A stretch of DNA of 64,000 nt from Rhizorhapis sp036570425. Its GTDB lineage: Bacteria > Pseudomonadota > Alphaproteobacteria > Sphingomonadales > Sphingomonadaceae. Position numbers and translations under genes: made by a program. The DNA lies in NCBI GenBank assembly GCA_036570425.1, contig DATCYF010000003.1:1-64000 (forward strand), written 5' to 3'. The notes under the pieces are model-generated. The model worked only from the letters and a program-made list of their open reading frames with translations, was not told the origin of the DNA and did no database searches. Of this stretch, positions 1-7,080 are shown in pieces. Position 1 is the first letter of the stretch. Each line of letters opens with the position of its first letter.

Positions 1-139
1 CAAGAACAGCTCGGCTCAGCAGACCAAACTCACAAAGGAGAAAAACCCATCTTGACCCACCAATGACATCCGAAACATAACCTACAGGCGGGTCACTTCT
101 CGGTGAAAACCCCGGGTCACTTCTCAGCAGCAATCAACA
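1..139. mobile_element. Probable right end of an IS21-family insertion sequence (partial)
   Basis: Two copies of the 13-mer CGGGTCACTTCTC lie at 89-101 and 113-125, 24 bases apart, and the stretch ends in ...CAATCAACA at about 139. Repeated subterminal motifs and a CA-3' end are usual for IS21-type elements, whose istA/istB genes would lie left of the window. An open frame on the plus strand runs from base 1 to a stop at 64-66 (21 codons) and could be the C-terminus of the helper ATPase, but it is too short to identify. The element appears to interrupt the HGG-motif gene that reads leftward from 306. The family assignment comes from the look of the end only. Confidence 0.5.
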
Positions 140-306
140 CTGTTACCCTTAGGCGCTCCTGGATTGGTCCCGCCGTGCATCCTGCATCGCCGCTTCCCCT
201 TCACGGCTGGGGATTGGCACTCCGTTCCCGAGCGGGTCCGGGCTAGGCAGCGCGGCGATTGTGCCAGCCGCGCCGGTTGCATCGGATTGTTTGACTGATT
301 TTCCAT
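124..306 (-). pseudogene. HGG-motif small protein, 3' end cut off by the IS end
   Basis: The minus-strand frame reads from MENQSNNPMQ through a Cys/His-containing stretch (RCLARTRSGTECQSP, CRMHGG) to GAPKGN, then breaks into SVDCC and a stop. Small alphaproteobacterial element proteins of this kind normally continue after GAPxGN with a basic NAxKHG-type tail. That tail is missing, and the break is where the IS-like end begins (139/140). The last four codons and the stop come from the IS sequence. It overlaps the 3' part of the neighbouring gene (149-844) in another frame, so the same DNA codes twice over about 160 bases. The function of the family is not known to me; the Cys/His pattern may bind metal. 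Confidence 0.55.
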
Positions 307-844
307 TTTCCCGGTCCCCCGTGTGCTGGTGGAAGTGATCGGCAACCACGGCCTGCCCGCCTTCGTTCACATGCACATGCTTGACGGTTTGCTCGCGCGG
401 CTGGTGCAGCCTTGCCAATGCCTCCAGCGTTGAACGGCAAGCAGCTTGCGCCTTGAGCGCCAGCCGCATGTATCTGTCCGCCGCGTCGGGGTAATGGCCC
501 ATGTTGTTGCCTGAGCGCCGGGCCATGTCGGTAAACAGCGCGTCCAGCGAGATCGCTTGCGAGGTGAATATGCGGCTGGCCAGCGAAAGGTCGCCTTTCA
601 TGGCCCGCTGAATCTCCTCCGCCAGCACTGCGCTGCTTTCGGCAATGTCTGGCTTGAGTTGGTCGCCGAACATTTGCGAGCCGAACGACATTGCCAGATT
701 GGCGTTGCGGGTTTGCGGGTCCATCGTGATCCGGGCCAGCGTCCGCCCAATCTTTTCGTCCGTCCGCTTTTCGACTTCGAGCTTGCCGGTTTCGCCCGGT
801 GCCACCAGTCCATCGCCGGGATTGGCCTTCGCCTTTCTTGCCAT
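149..844 (-). CDS. Conserved hypothetical protein of the integrated element
   Basis: A 231-residue soluble protein starting MARKAKANPG. The frame is open further upstream to 916, but that would run well into the Rep-like gene, and the start at 844 leaves only two bases after that gene's stop at 847. No catalytic motif was recognised. The middle is helical and rich in Ala, Met and Leu; the C-terminal third is His/Gln-rich (HVHVNEGGQ, DHFHQHTGD) and low in complexity. Its 3' end overlaps the broken HGG gene. By position it is the last intact gene of the leftward element operon and may help replication or maintenance, but no function can be assigned. Confidence 0.65.
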   Translation of the reverse strand: MARKAKANPGDGLVAPGETGKLEVEKRTDEKIGRTLARITMDPQTRNANLAMSFGSQMFGDQLKPDIAESSAVLAEEIQRAMKGDLSLASRIFTSQAISLDALFTDMARRSGNNMGHYPDAADRYMRLALKAQAACRSTLEALARLHQPREQTVKHVHVNEGGQAVVADHFHQHTGDRENGKSVKQSDATGAAGTIAALPSPDPLGNGVPIPSREGEAAMQDARRDQSRSA

Positions 845-846
845 TG

Positions 847-1593
847 TCAGTCCTTTGCCTTGCGCGCCTTCGCGCCGATGTTTTGAGAGGTGCCGCAACG
901 CTTGCCGATCACGCACCCGCCCGGCTCCAGCCGCTCTAGGTCGAATTGTGACGCGGCGTCAGGGCTTGCCCCTTTCAGGACATAGGCAAGCGCCGCCTCC
1001 AGATTGACGGCGTGGAGATCGGGATTGCCTGCTTCCAGCCCCAGCCGCCCGCCTATCGGTTTGCTGTGGATCACGCGCGCCCGGTAAGGCTGCCCGGTGA
1101 TCCGGCGCAGCCATCCCCGTTGTAGGGCTGTAACAACGGGCACGAGATCGGCTGGCACATAGGCGAGCATGTGACAGTGTCCGCCTTTGTCATGGCCGTT
1201 GCCGGGCACATTCTCGTGCGTCCAGAGCCATGCCGTGCCGCTGCCATGCCGGGCCAGCGCCTTCGCCATGAGATCGGTAAAGCGCCCGGTCGCCTTCGCC
1301 ATGACCGCCAAGGGCACTCCAGCGGCCTGCCAGTGAATCGAGATCATGCGCGTGAACGGCAGCCCGATTTTTTCGGCATGGCGTTCAGCAGCCTTGAGAT
1401 TGCCAATTTGAGCCGCTGTCAGGGCATGGCTTTCCCGGTCGGCACGGTTGCGCGCGCCGCCTCTGCCAGTGCCGCTAGCGGAAAGGCCTGCCACACCAGA
1501 GGTAAGGTAATTAATTGCAGGTGCCGTGCCAGTTTCGGGAAGCGGCGGATTTTCGGGGGCTATGGACTGGTGCGGTGCAATTGAAACCTTCAC
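847..1593 (-). CDS. Candidate rolling-circle (HUH) replication protein
   Basis: 248 residues from a GTG start. Three stretches match the order of motifs in HUH-type Rep proteins: FTRMISIHW (residues 80-88) as motif 1, GGHCHMLAY (137-145) with His139-x-His141 as the metal-binding pair, and ALAYVLKG (201-208) with Tyr204 and Lys207 spaced Y-x-x-K like the catalytic tyrosine motif. These enzymes nick one strand at an origin and stay bound to the 5' end through tyrosine. The match is by eye and the flanking sequence is divergent, so the call is an inference. The gene sits in an integrase/AlpA element, and a strong inverted repeat overlaps its start (1581-1621), which would suit an origin or an autoregulatory site. 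Confidence 0.5.
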   Translation of the reverse strand: MKVSIAPHQSIAPENPPLPETGTAPAINYLTSGVAGLSASGTGRGGARNRADRESHALTAAQIGNLKAAERHAEKIGLPFTRMISIHWQAAGVPLAVMAKATGRFTDLMAKALARHGSGTAWLWTHENVPGNGHDKGGHCHMLAYVPADLVPVVTALQRGWLRRITGQPYRARVIHSKPIGGRLGLEAGNPDLHAVNLEAALAYVLKGASPDAASQFDLERLEPGGCVIGKRCGTSQNIGAKARKAKD

Positions 1594-1621
1594 CGAAACC
1601 GCAATCCCGGTGAAGTTTCAA
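1581..1621. repeat. Inverted repeat over the rep start, possible origin or operator
   Basis: The left arm TTGAAACCTTCACCG (1581-1595) pairs with CGGTGAAGTTTCAA (1608-1621), 14 base pairs with one bulged C, around a 12-base loop. The arms cover the GTG start of the Rep-like gene. Rolling-circle origins often carry a stem-loop near rep, so it could be the double-strand origin; repression of rep or control of translation are equally possible. Confidence 0.55.
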
Positions 1622-1671
1622 AGCGCAACCATGGCGGGCGCGCTGTAGCGTCTTGGGCATGGTCGCAGCGA

Positions 1672-1962
1672 TCACGCGGCAATCCAGACAATAGCCAGCT
1701 TGCCGGTGCTATTCGGCCTACGCTGTCCGCTGTCACGGATAAGCCCCTTGCGCCTCAACTCGCTGGTGCGCGGCTGGATAGACCAGCGGTCCATATCGAG
1801 CCGTGCCGCCAGTTCATCGGCGGTAAGGCCATGCGCGCCAGCATCGCGGATTGCGCCCTCTGCCATACGCTGGAGCCGCCCCAGCTTGGGAGCAAGGGCA
1901 TCGGCAGCGGCAATCGAGGTTTCTACGTTCCGGTGCCCCGGTGCATCGGGATAGGTGCCCAT
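1672..1962 (-). CDS. Small winged-helix DNA-binding protein
   Basis: 96 residues from MGTYPDAPGH. That start is favoured because the upstream gene ends in the same bases (TAATG overlap at 1962). Residues about 35-90 look like a winged helix: AIRDAGAHGLTADELAARLDM is an HTH-type segment, followed by SIQPRTSELRRKGLIRDSG, which resembles a recognition helix and wing as in MarR- or replication-type winged helices. It is tightly packed in the leftward element operon and could act in replication control or as a transcription factor. Its target is unknown. Confidence 0.6.
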   Translation of the reverse strand: MGTYPDAPGHRNVETSIAAADALAPKLGRLQRMAEGAIRDAGAHGLTADELAARLDMDRWSIQPRTSELRRKGLIRDSGQRRPNSTGKLAIVWIAA

Positions 1963-2162
1963 TACGCGCCTCCCTCTGCCATCGGCGGCAAGCCCGCGCG
2001 GTCCAGCAACTTGCCTACCCAATCGGCCTGCGCTTCGCTCATGGGCGTGGAATCGACGGCAAGCTGGCCAAGGAATTGCCCCGCCTTACGGCTGAGCCGG
2101 TGATTGCCGTTAAGCAGGGCAAGCGCCGCCGCCCGGTGATCGGGAAAGGGCCGCTCAGTCAT
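1962..2162 (-). CDS. Small hypothetical element protein
   Basis: 66 residues from MTERPFPDHR. The start is set by an overlap with the end of the upstream 62-residue gene, and its stop overlaps the next start, so it is probably translated by coupling in the element operon. The sequence is mostly helical, without Cys or membrane segments (RKAGQFLGQLAV, EAQADWVGKLL). No family recognised. Confidence 0.55.
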   Translation of the reverse strand: MTERPFPDHRAAALALLNGNHRLSRKAGQFLGQLAVDSTPMSEAQADWVGKLLDRAGLPPMAEGGA

Positions 2163-2343
2163 TGCAGCCCTCCCCAAAGCAGAGCCGCGCCATATCCCGC
2201 GCCATCCAAGGCGACAGGCAGAAACGGGAGGCAAGCATTTGCGCCCGCCAGTCCGATACGGTAGAGGGGGAATGCAACCAGCCGCCAAGTTGATTGCGCG
2301 AAGCCCCGGCCTGCCCGCCGGGGTTTTGCTTTGAGGGAGACAT
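2155..2343 (-). CDS. Small hypothetical element protein
   Basis: 62 residues starting MSPSKQNPGG three bases after the stop of the AlpA-like gene and ending inside the start of the next gene (8-base overlap). The C-terminal half (SDWRAQMLASRFCLSPWMARDMARLCFG) is an amphipathic helical stretch of the type seen in small proteins of alphaproteobacterial integrative elements. No catalytic residues or function can be named. Confidence 0.5.
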   Translation of the reverse strand: MSPSKQNPGGQAGASRNQLGGWLHSPSTVSDWRAQMLASRFCLSPWMARDMARLCFGEGCND

Positions 2344-2346
2344 AGC

Positions 2347-2580
2347 TCATGCCTCTCCCGCGATCAGCGCATGGAGCGCCTCGGCGGAAATGATCGTGCG
2401 ACCGCCGACCCGAACAGCACGAAGGCGACCAGCCGAAATGTGATTGTAGAGTGTCGTCCGGCCAAGGCTGGAGGCCTGACAGGCTTCCCGAATGCTGTAA
2501 CCGATCTTCGGGGGATCGTGTTTGATGGGCTGCATGATATTGGTCCCGTTCGGCCCGCGCGGAGATGCGACGGACTTCAT
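2347..2580 (-). CDS. AlpA-like / MerR-type excisionase-family regulator
   Basis: 77 residues; MQPIKHDPPK at 2535 is an alternative start. The pattern YSIREACQASSLGRTTLYNHISAGRL followed by VRVGGRTIISAEAL is the classic short winged HTH of AlpA/excisionase (HTH_17) proteins: helix-turn-helix, a short wing with GGRT, and an IxxEAL helix. In P4-type prophages AlpA activates integrase expression and excisionases steer recombination. Here it heads the group of small genes that includes the Rep-like protein and shares the element with the integrase, which fits control of excision or replication. Confidence 0.75.
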   Translation of the reverse strand: MKSVASPRGPNGTNIMQPIKHDPPKIGYSIREACQASSLGRTTLYNHISAGRLRAVRVGGRTIISAEALHALIAGEA

Positions 2581-2700
2581 GGGACAACCAGCTAGACCAC
2601 TGCCAATCGGCGCACAAAACCACTTATTTCGAGGGCTATTCTGAACCCGTGGAAAGATCGCGGATTTTTGAACCCGCGCAATTCAGGCGGAATTTCGTCC

Positions 2701-3441
2701 CTACTCGCCAGTGGACTCGACAGCTTCGCTGAGGAGTGAACCGAGCAAACCTTGCCCCTGAGGTCGGGTGCCGAACATTCCGCGAGGCTGGGGGGCTGTG
2801 ATAAGCGAAGCAAGGCTGCCTTTCTGCACCGCTTCCTCAATCTCCCGAAATGTCATCTCCGCAGATGGGGGATAGCCCTCGCGCACCTCATAGTCAGCAA
2901 GTGTCGCGCGTGCCCGATCCAGCGAAAATTTCCACAAATCGGGGCGGGCAGATTCCGGCAGTTCCGATAAAGCCCCAAGGGCGCGTATATGCGCTCCGTG
3001 GGGACCTTGGTTCCGGCTCAGGTTTTCTGCCCAAACCAGTGCGAACCAACGCCGATTATATGGCCCGCGAGAAAGCTTGCGCTCTATCCGCTTATGTGTC
3101 GACACGATGCTATGACCGGGGTTGCGTTCAGATAACTCCTTCGCAATCGAATAGTTCGAGCGAGTGGTGAAAGGATCATTTCCGGCTAACCACTCGCGGG
3201 CGTCAGCCTCCATAATCTCCCGAAGCTCAGGCCAGTCCGGCTCTTTCTTGCGACCGCGCTTCGCCTTCGTGGCATTCTTTACCGCTACCTTGACGGCATC
3301 TGCCCCGTATCGCGCAATCGCGCGCCGAATATCGTCATCCACGGTAGGCCCAATTAGGTCCATCTTCGGCATGGCAAACGCGGCAAGCGCATTCGGCTGA
3401 GGGTGGGCTACCTGCTTATTATCTAATTGATCGTCTGCCAA
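2701..3441 (-). CDS. Hypothetical protein of the integrated element
   Basis: About 246 residues. The frame stays open to 3465, but a TTG at 3441 follows GGAGG at good spacing and was chosen; the start is uncertain. The N-terminal part has a helical segment (DDDIRRAIARYGADAVKVAVKNATKAKRGRKKEPDW) ending in a basic cluster, and a central HTH-like stretch (SNYSIAKELSERNPGHSIVSTHKRIERKL) may bind DNA. No enzyme motif is present. It is separated from the AlpA-like gene by about 120 bases and has a tandem repeat upstream (3538-3555), so it probably has its own promoter. Function unknown; possibly regulatory. Confidence 0.55.
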   Translation of the reverse strand: MADDQLDNKQVAHPQPNALAAFAMPKMDLIGPTVDDDIRRAIARYGADAVKVAVKNATKAKRGRKKEPDWPELREIMEADAREWLAGNDPFTTRSNYSIAKELSERNPGHSIVSTHKRIERKLSRGPYNRRWFALVWAENLSRNQGPHGAHIRALGALSELPESARPDLWKFSLDRARATLADYEVREGYPPSAEMTFREIEEAVQKGSLASLITAPQPRGMFGTRPQGQGLLGSLLSEAVESTGE

Positions 3442-3537
3442 CTCCGCCTCCCAAGCGGTTCCCAATGTGAATCGGGGAAGCGCGTGGGAAGCGCGCTTGT
3501 CGGATGGCCGTCCTATCCCCTTCGTAGGTTATGCCGG

Positions 3538-3555
3538 TTTTGTCAGTTTTGTCAG
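3538..3555. repeat. Tandem 9-bp repeat TTTTGTCAG x2
   Basis: Two directly adjoining copies of TTTTGTCAG about 100 bases upstream of the minus-strand gene that starts near 3441. Tandem direct repeats in such a place often bind a regulator or a replication initiator (iteron-like). With two copies only, this remains a suggestion. Confidence 0.4.
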
Positions 3556-3600
3556 TAGGTCACAGAGGCAATCCTAGCATTTGCCCCCGCCCGGCTACGT

Positions 3601-3924
3601 CTAGATCAGCGCCGGATTTGTTTCACTGGCAGGCGCGTTCTGATCGACGCCGTAGTGCAGACAAAGCCCGTAGTATGCCTCGTCCCTTTCTTCATCCTCG
3701 CTATCTCTGTAGCCCCACCACATATTTGCCGGGCAAGGCGCTCCGGTTTGATTGATCCTCTCAAGCCATGCAGGGTCATCGCAATCGTCCTGTTCCCGGT
3801 CGCTGCACTCCTCCAGATCGGGGTCGCCGTCGAGGGCATCGAGCAATGCAATCAGGCGGGCAATCTCGTCTTCAACAGTCTTGCGGTTGGGGAAAGTATG
3901 GCGGAATTTCGTATGAACGCCCAC
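3601..3924 (-). CDS. Acidic hypothetical protein
   Basis: 107 residues from a GTG start that overlaps the stop of the upstream gene by one base (TAGTG), so the pair is probably co-translated. The middle is strikingly acidic (GDPDLEECSDREQDDCDDPAW) and the C-terminal half contains WWGYRDSEDEERDEAYYG. Such acidity can occur in DNA mimics such as anti-restriction proteins, but no specific family was recognised. Confidence 0.5.
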   Translation of the reverse strand: MGVHTKFRHTFPNRKTVEDEIARLIALLDALDGDPDLEECSDREQDDCDDPAWLERINQTGAPCPANMWWGYRDSEDEERDEAYYGLCLHYGVDQNAPASETNPALI

Positions 3925-4208
3925 TATGCAGCCCTCCCGCTCAACTGGTACAGTGTGTTGAATAAGCTCTTGTCAGCTTTGTGAAGGCGATCGGTCAGTT
4001 CACTCAGCAGAACTTGCGCGTTCTGCGCCTCTCTGGGCAGATCACTATTCCGCGTCCAGGCGCGAATTTGGTCGAGAAAGTTATCAATCGCCGCTGTGAG
4101 AGCCAGCGCAACCTCCATGTCGCAGATGGCGCTTTCAAGCTCATCAGTATTGATGGAACGAACGGGATTGGCGGGGGCAGATTGCGCCCGTAGTTCGGCA
4201 GTAGCCAT
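3924..4208 (-). CDS. Hypothetical protein upstream of the acidic protein
   Basis: 94 residues from MATAELRAQS, preceded by AAGGAGATCATC. The longer open frame to 4358 reaches into the integrase gene and is not needed. The sequence is helical with Glu/Leu heptad-like spacing (ELESAICDMEVALALTAAID, AQVLLSELTDRLHKADKSL), which suggests a coiled-coil or helical bundle. It lies between the integrase and the acidic protein on the same strand. Function unknown. Confidence 0.5.
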   Translation of the reverse strand: MATAELRAQSAPANPVRSINTDELESAICDMEVALALTAAIDNFLDQIRAWTRNSDLPREAQNAQVLLSELTDRLHKADKSLFNTLYQLSGRAA

Positions 4209-4236
4209 GATGATCTCCTTGGGATCGTTGTGGTTA

Positions 4237-4271
4237 GGGCCAGTATCGGGGGTCCATCCCATTGCTGGCCC
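4237..4271. other. Stem-loop downstream of the integrase
   Basis: GGGCCAG (4237-4243) pairs with CTGGCCC (4265-4271), 21 bases apart, between the integrase stop and the next minus-strand gene. No T-run follows, so it could be an RNA processing or attenuation site rather than a full terminator. Confidence 0.25.
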
Positions 4272-4302
4272 GCTTCCCTCGGGCAGGATGCCCGGTGAAA
4301 CT

Positions 4303-5553
4303 TTATCCGGCTTTCGCCTTGCGGATGGGGGTGACGTTGGCACCAGCCGCCCCGTCACTGGCGCAAAAGGCTGCCCAATCGTCCATTAGACGCCGCCGCT
4401 TGTCGAACAGGTCGCCACGCCGATAGGCCCGCTCGACCTTGTTCTCGATGGTGTGCGCCAAGGCCATTTCCGCAACCTCATGGGCATAGCCGGTGCATTC
4501 AGCAGACCAGTCGCGGAAGCCTGATCGGAAGCCGTGCACCGTCACGTCAACTTTCATCCGGCGCAGCAGCATAGTCATAGCCATACCCGACATTGGCCCG
4601 CGCCTGATCGCCGAAAACAGCCATTCCTTGCCTAACCCTTGCGTCGCCTGCAAAATTTCTACGGCACGCGGCGACAGGGGTACGCGATGTTCCTTGCCCG
4701 CCTTCATGCGGGTTGCCGGGATGGTCCAGATTGCCTTTTCCAAATCGACCTCATCCCATTTCGCGCCGATAACTTCCCCTGTGCGGGCAGCGGTGAGGAT
4801 CGTAAATTCAAGCGCCAGCGCCGCAACCGCTTCCCGCTTGTGCAATGCGCCGACAAATTCGGGGATCGCCCCGTAAGGCATGGCTTTGTGATGGCCGCGC
4901 GTGAGTCGGGAGCGAGCAGGCAGGATTTGCGCGATATGGCCGCGCCAGCGGGCGGGGTTTTCGCCTTCCCGATAACCCCGCGCCTTAGCGGCATCGAGGA
5001 TCGTTTCCATGCGACCGCGCACGCGGCTTGCAGTCTCGGCTTTGTCCTTCCAGATCGGCTCAAGGATTTTCAGGACGTGGGCCGTGCGAACCTCCGCCAC
5101 GGGCAATTCGCCAATGACTGGATAGACGTATGTGGCCAAAGTGTTCTTCCATTGCTGCCGGTGCTTGTCATTGCGCCAGCTTCCCTCGTTCGTCGCGATG
5201 TAGGTTTCGGCCACGGTTTTGAACGTCACCCCCGCCACTTGTGCCGCCTGTGCCGCCGCAAGAGCCTCAGCAGCCTCCCGCTGACGTTCCTCAAGAGGAT
5301 CAATCCCGGCCTTTACCTTGAGCCGTAGCGCCGACGCCAAATCGCGGGCAGCGGAAAGGGCGATGGCATCCACGCCAGCCGCAGGGCCAAGGCCAATATC
5401 TCGCGTCCTGCCATTGAGCATGAAGCGATAGACCCACGACTTCGCCCCGCTCTCCTTTACCAGCAACCGCAATCCGCCGCCATCGACATGGCTCCCCGAT
5501 TTGGCGTTCTTCACCGCGAGCGGGGTGAGCGCATTACTGAGTTTTTTAGGCAT
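4303..5553 (-). CDS. Tyrosine recombinase / P4-type integrase
   Basis: 416 residues. The N-terminus (GGGLRLLVKESGAKSWVYRF..GRTRDIGLG) is the DUF4102 arm-binding domain of P4-type integrases; residues about 110-200 form the SAM-like core-binding domain; the catalytic domain carries Arg257 (TAARTGEV), His340-x-x-Arg343 (VHGFRSGFRDW), His367 (ALAHTIENKV) and Tyr377 (RAYRRGD). All catalytic residues expected for strand exchange are present. These enzymes insert elements at the 3' ends of tRNA or tmRNA genes. The gene is the outermost of the leftward element, and the DNA upstream of it holds inverted and direct repeats and a tRNA-like 3' fragment (5768-5783), as expected next to an att site. Confidence 0.95.
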   Translation of the reverse strand: MPKKLSNALTPLAVKNAKSGSHVDGGGLRLLVKESGAKSWVYRFMLNGRTRDIGLGPAAGVDAIALSAARDLASALRLKVKAGIDPLEERQREAAEALAAAQAAQVAGVTFKTVAETYIATNEGSWRNDKHRQQWKNTLATYVYPVIGELPVAEVRTAHVLKILEPIWKDKAETASRVRGRMETILDAAKARGYREGENPARWRGHIAQILPARSRLTRGHHKAMPYGAIPEFVGALHKREAVAALALEFTILTAARTGEVIGAKWDEVDLEKAIWTIPATRMKAGKEHRVPLSPRAVEILQATQGLGKEWLFSAIRRGPMSGMAMTMLLRRMKVDVTVHGFRSGFRDWSAECTGYAHEVAEMALAHTIENKVERAYRRGDLFDKRRRLMDDWAAFCASDGAAGANVTPIRKAKAG

Positions 5554-5615
5554 TGTGGCTTCCCATCAGGGAACCGAACCTATCAGAGCCTTGCCGGTTT
5601 GGCGGAAATGGCAGA

Positions 5616-5661
5616 CGTTCCCCTAAACGCTCCCCAATAATAGCACGGTTTTAGGGGAACG
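5616..5661. repeat. Inverted repeat upstream of the integrase
   Basis: CGTTCCCCTAAA (5616-5627) and TTTAGGGGAACG (5650-5661) are perfect 12-bp inverted arms with 22 bases between them, about 60 bases before the integrase start. A direct repeat GGACGCATTC also occurs at 5667-5676 and 5809-5818, on both sides of the tRNA-like fragment. Such repeats may be arm-type integrase sites or an operator controlling int. Confidence 0.5.
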
Positions 5662-5767
5662 CAATGGGACGCATTCGGACACATAACAGCACAAGGCTTT
5701 GCCAAACACCGCTACTTTAGCTATTTCTACGGATGGATCAGGCTGATGGCGAACAGTAGTTCGGCGG

Positions 5768-5783
5768 ACTCCGTCTCCGCCAC
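5768..5783 (+). other. Candidate attachment-site core (serine-tRNA-like 3' end)
   Basis: GACTCCGTCTCCGCCA reads like the 3' part of a bacterial serine tRNA: CGTCTCC as the acceptor strand, G as discriminator and CCA. The bases before it do not form a T-arm, so this is a fragment and not a tRNA gene. P4-type integrases leave such copies at element ends, so it may be the att site flanking the integrase side. The other end would lie left of the window or was lost. Confidence 0.3.
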
Positions 5784-6007
5784 TTCTTGAAATGGGAATC
5801 CCCGTTCGGACGCATTCCGGGCTCCTTTTGAAGCGGGTTGACGGCCGTACATCCGTCCCCCTGGCTATCACAAATCAGCTGGACATTGGATATTTCAGGC
5901 CAATTCGACAACGGCGGTGGATTCGTTGCTCAGCCGCGCGGCCCCTGGGAGCAGAAATGCGTCAGACGTCGACCGGAATCGAATGACGGGTTTGTGGAAC
6001 GTAGATA

Positions 6008-6075
6008 TCCTGCCAGCCGATGCACGCGAGGGAGGGAGACTGGCCACGCGGCTTTGGGATGATCGGCTGGCAGGA
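6008..6075. repeat. 14-bp inverted repeat with 40-base spacer
   Basis: TCCTGCCAGCCGAT (6008-6021) and ATCGGCTGGCAGGA (6062-6075) are perfect inverted copies in a stretch without genes. It could fold in RNA or be a remnant of a mobile end. No function can be assigned. Confidence 0.4.
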
Positions 6076-6287
6076 CGGCAGGCAAAGGCCGCAACGGAGG
6101 GGGGAGGGATCCGGCAGACGCTATGCCCGCCAATCGGGAAGGACCGGCAGGAGAGTGGCGAACGTTCAGAAGTGTAGGACCAGCCATGATCCCACGCATG
6201 AGGTCCGATGAGACAGTCCTTGCCGTCGGACTCCCGCCCGGCGCGGAACATGAAAAAGAGAACTTCTTCAGTCAAATCAGGCCCCAT

Positions 6288-6311
6288 TATGGAATGAGCG
6301 CTCATTCCATA
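6288..6311. promoter_or_regulatory. Perfect 24-bp palindrome, likely TetR operator
   Basis: The half-site TATGGAATGAGC is followed directly by its exact reverse complement, 59 bases before the TetR-family start. Perfect palindromes of this size next to a tetR-like gene are typically bound by that repressor. The core AATGAGCGCTCATT is like operators of AcrR-type regulators. Confidence 0.75.
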
Positions 6312-6369
6312 TAAGGGTATTGCATCAAGTCAGCCTTGAGAACAAGTTGAAAATGGGAGAGAGTGGCGC

Positions 6370-7017
6370 ATGAGCGATCAAATACGAGCGGAACCTCCAC
6401 GAGAGAGGATAATCAAGGCAGCACGCAAACTGTTCGATGCCAAAGGATTCCATACGACGACCACTGCCGAACTCGCCGCTGAGGCAGCGGTCAGCATCGG
6501 CCAGATTTATCGATTGTTCGAGAACAAGGACGATGTCGTCCTCGCTCTCGTCGAAGAGAATACGCAAGCGCGCGTGGCCGAGATGCAGGCGATTTTCGAT
6601 GCCGTCCAACGGGGTCAGCATTCCGTTTTCGAGGCGATCAAGGCGATCGCGAACATCTCAATTGTGAAAAGCAACGGCGGCCTGTCATTTGAGATTCTTG
6701 CGGAGGCCTATCGCAACTTTCCCGTGGCAGAGCGACTGACTGCTCTCGTTGATTACTATCGCAGTGGCGTCCGCCAGCTCGCTGCCCTCACCCGACCGGA
6801 TGTCACGGCGGGGGAACTGGAAGCCTATGTTGATATCATGATGGCCTGTTTCTTCGGCCTTGGTCATCGCACGTTGATCGGGACGGCCCGGGATGTGGAT
6901 CAGATAAGCCACGAAACGGCATGCCTGCTGATGCGGGCATTGGGTGCGCCGGATCAGCAAACATCAGCGTCGGACAAGAGAAATGCCGACGCCCATGAAA
7001 CCTCGAACAAAGAATAA
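6370..7017 (+). CDS. TetR/AcrR-family transcriptional regulator
   Basis: 215 residues. The N-terminal HTH is clear: RERIIKAARKLFDAKGFHTTTTAELAAEAAVSIGQIYRLFENKDDVV (about residues 12-58), the usual TetR_N domain with the IYRLF recognition-helix end. The rest is an alpha-helical ligand and dimer domain (VDIMMACFFGLGHR). A perfect palindromic operator lies 59 bases upstream, so autorepression is likely. No gene follows on the same strand; the next gene converges. The partner it controls is not obvious and may lie outside the window or be lost. The ligand is unknown. Confidence 0.9.
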   Translation: MSDQIRAEPPRERIIKAARKLFDAKGFHTTTTAELAAEAAVSIGQIYRLFENKDDVVLALVEENTQARVAEMQAIFDAVQRGQHSVFEAIKAIANISIVKSNGGLSFEILAEAYRNFPVAERLTALVDYYRSGVRQLAALTRPDVTAGELEAYVDIMMACFFGLGHRTLIGTARDVDQISHETACLLMRALGAPDQQTSASDKRNADAHETSNKE

Positions 7018-7080
7018 CTCACCTGATGCGCCAAATACTCCCTTCAGGGGAAGCCTAGCGCAGCGAGCGTGTGAATTTGA

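Larger units (their letters stand above)
5784..6369. other. Gene-poor stretch between element and TetR gene
   Basis: About 590 bases without a convincing gene. Short overlapping open frames on both strands look like chance in GC-rich DNA: no shared starts, no ribosome sites, odd composition. It contains the long inverted repeat at 6008-6075 and, at its right end, the palindromic operator at 6288-6311. Confidence 0.5.

Noticed and set aside
5764..5783. Complete tRNA gene at the tRNA-like 3' end
   Set aside because: No T-arm, anticodon arm or D-arm can be folded from the bases before it; only the 3' end is tRNA-like.
5895..6314. Several overlapping frames on both strands
   Set aside because: None has a ribosome site or recognisable domain; they overlap one another in the GC-rich gap.
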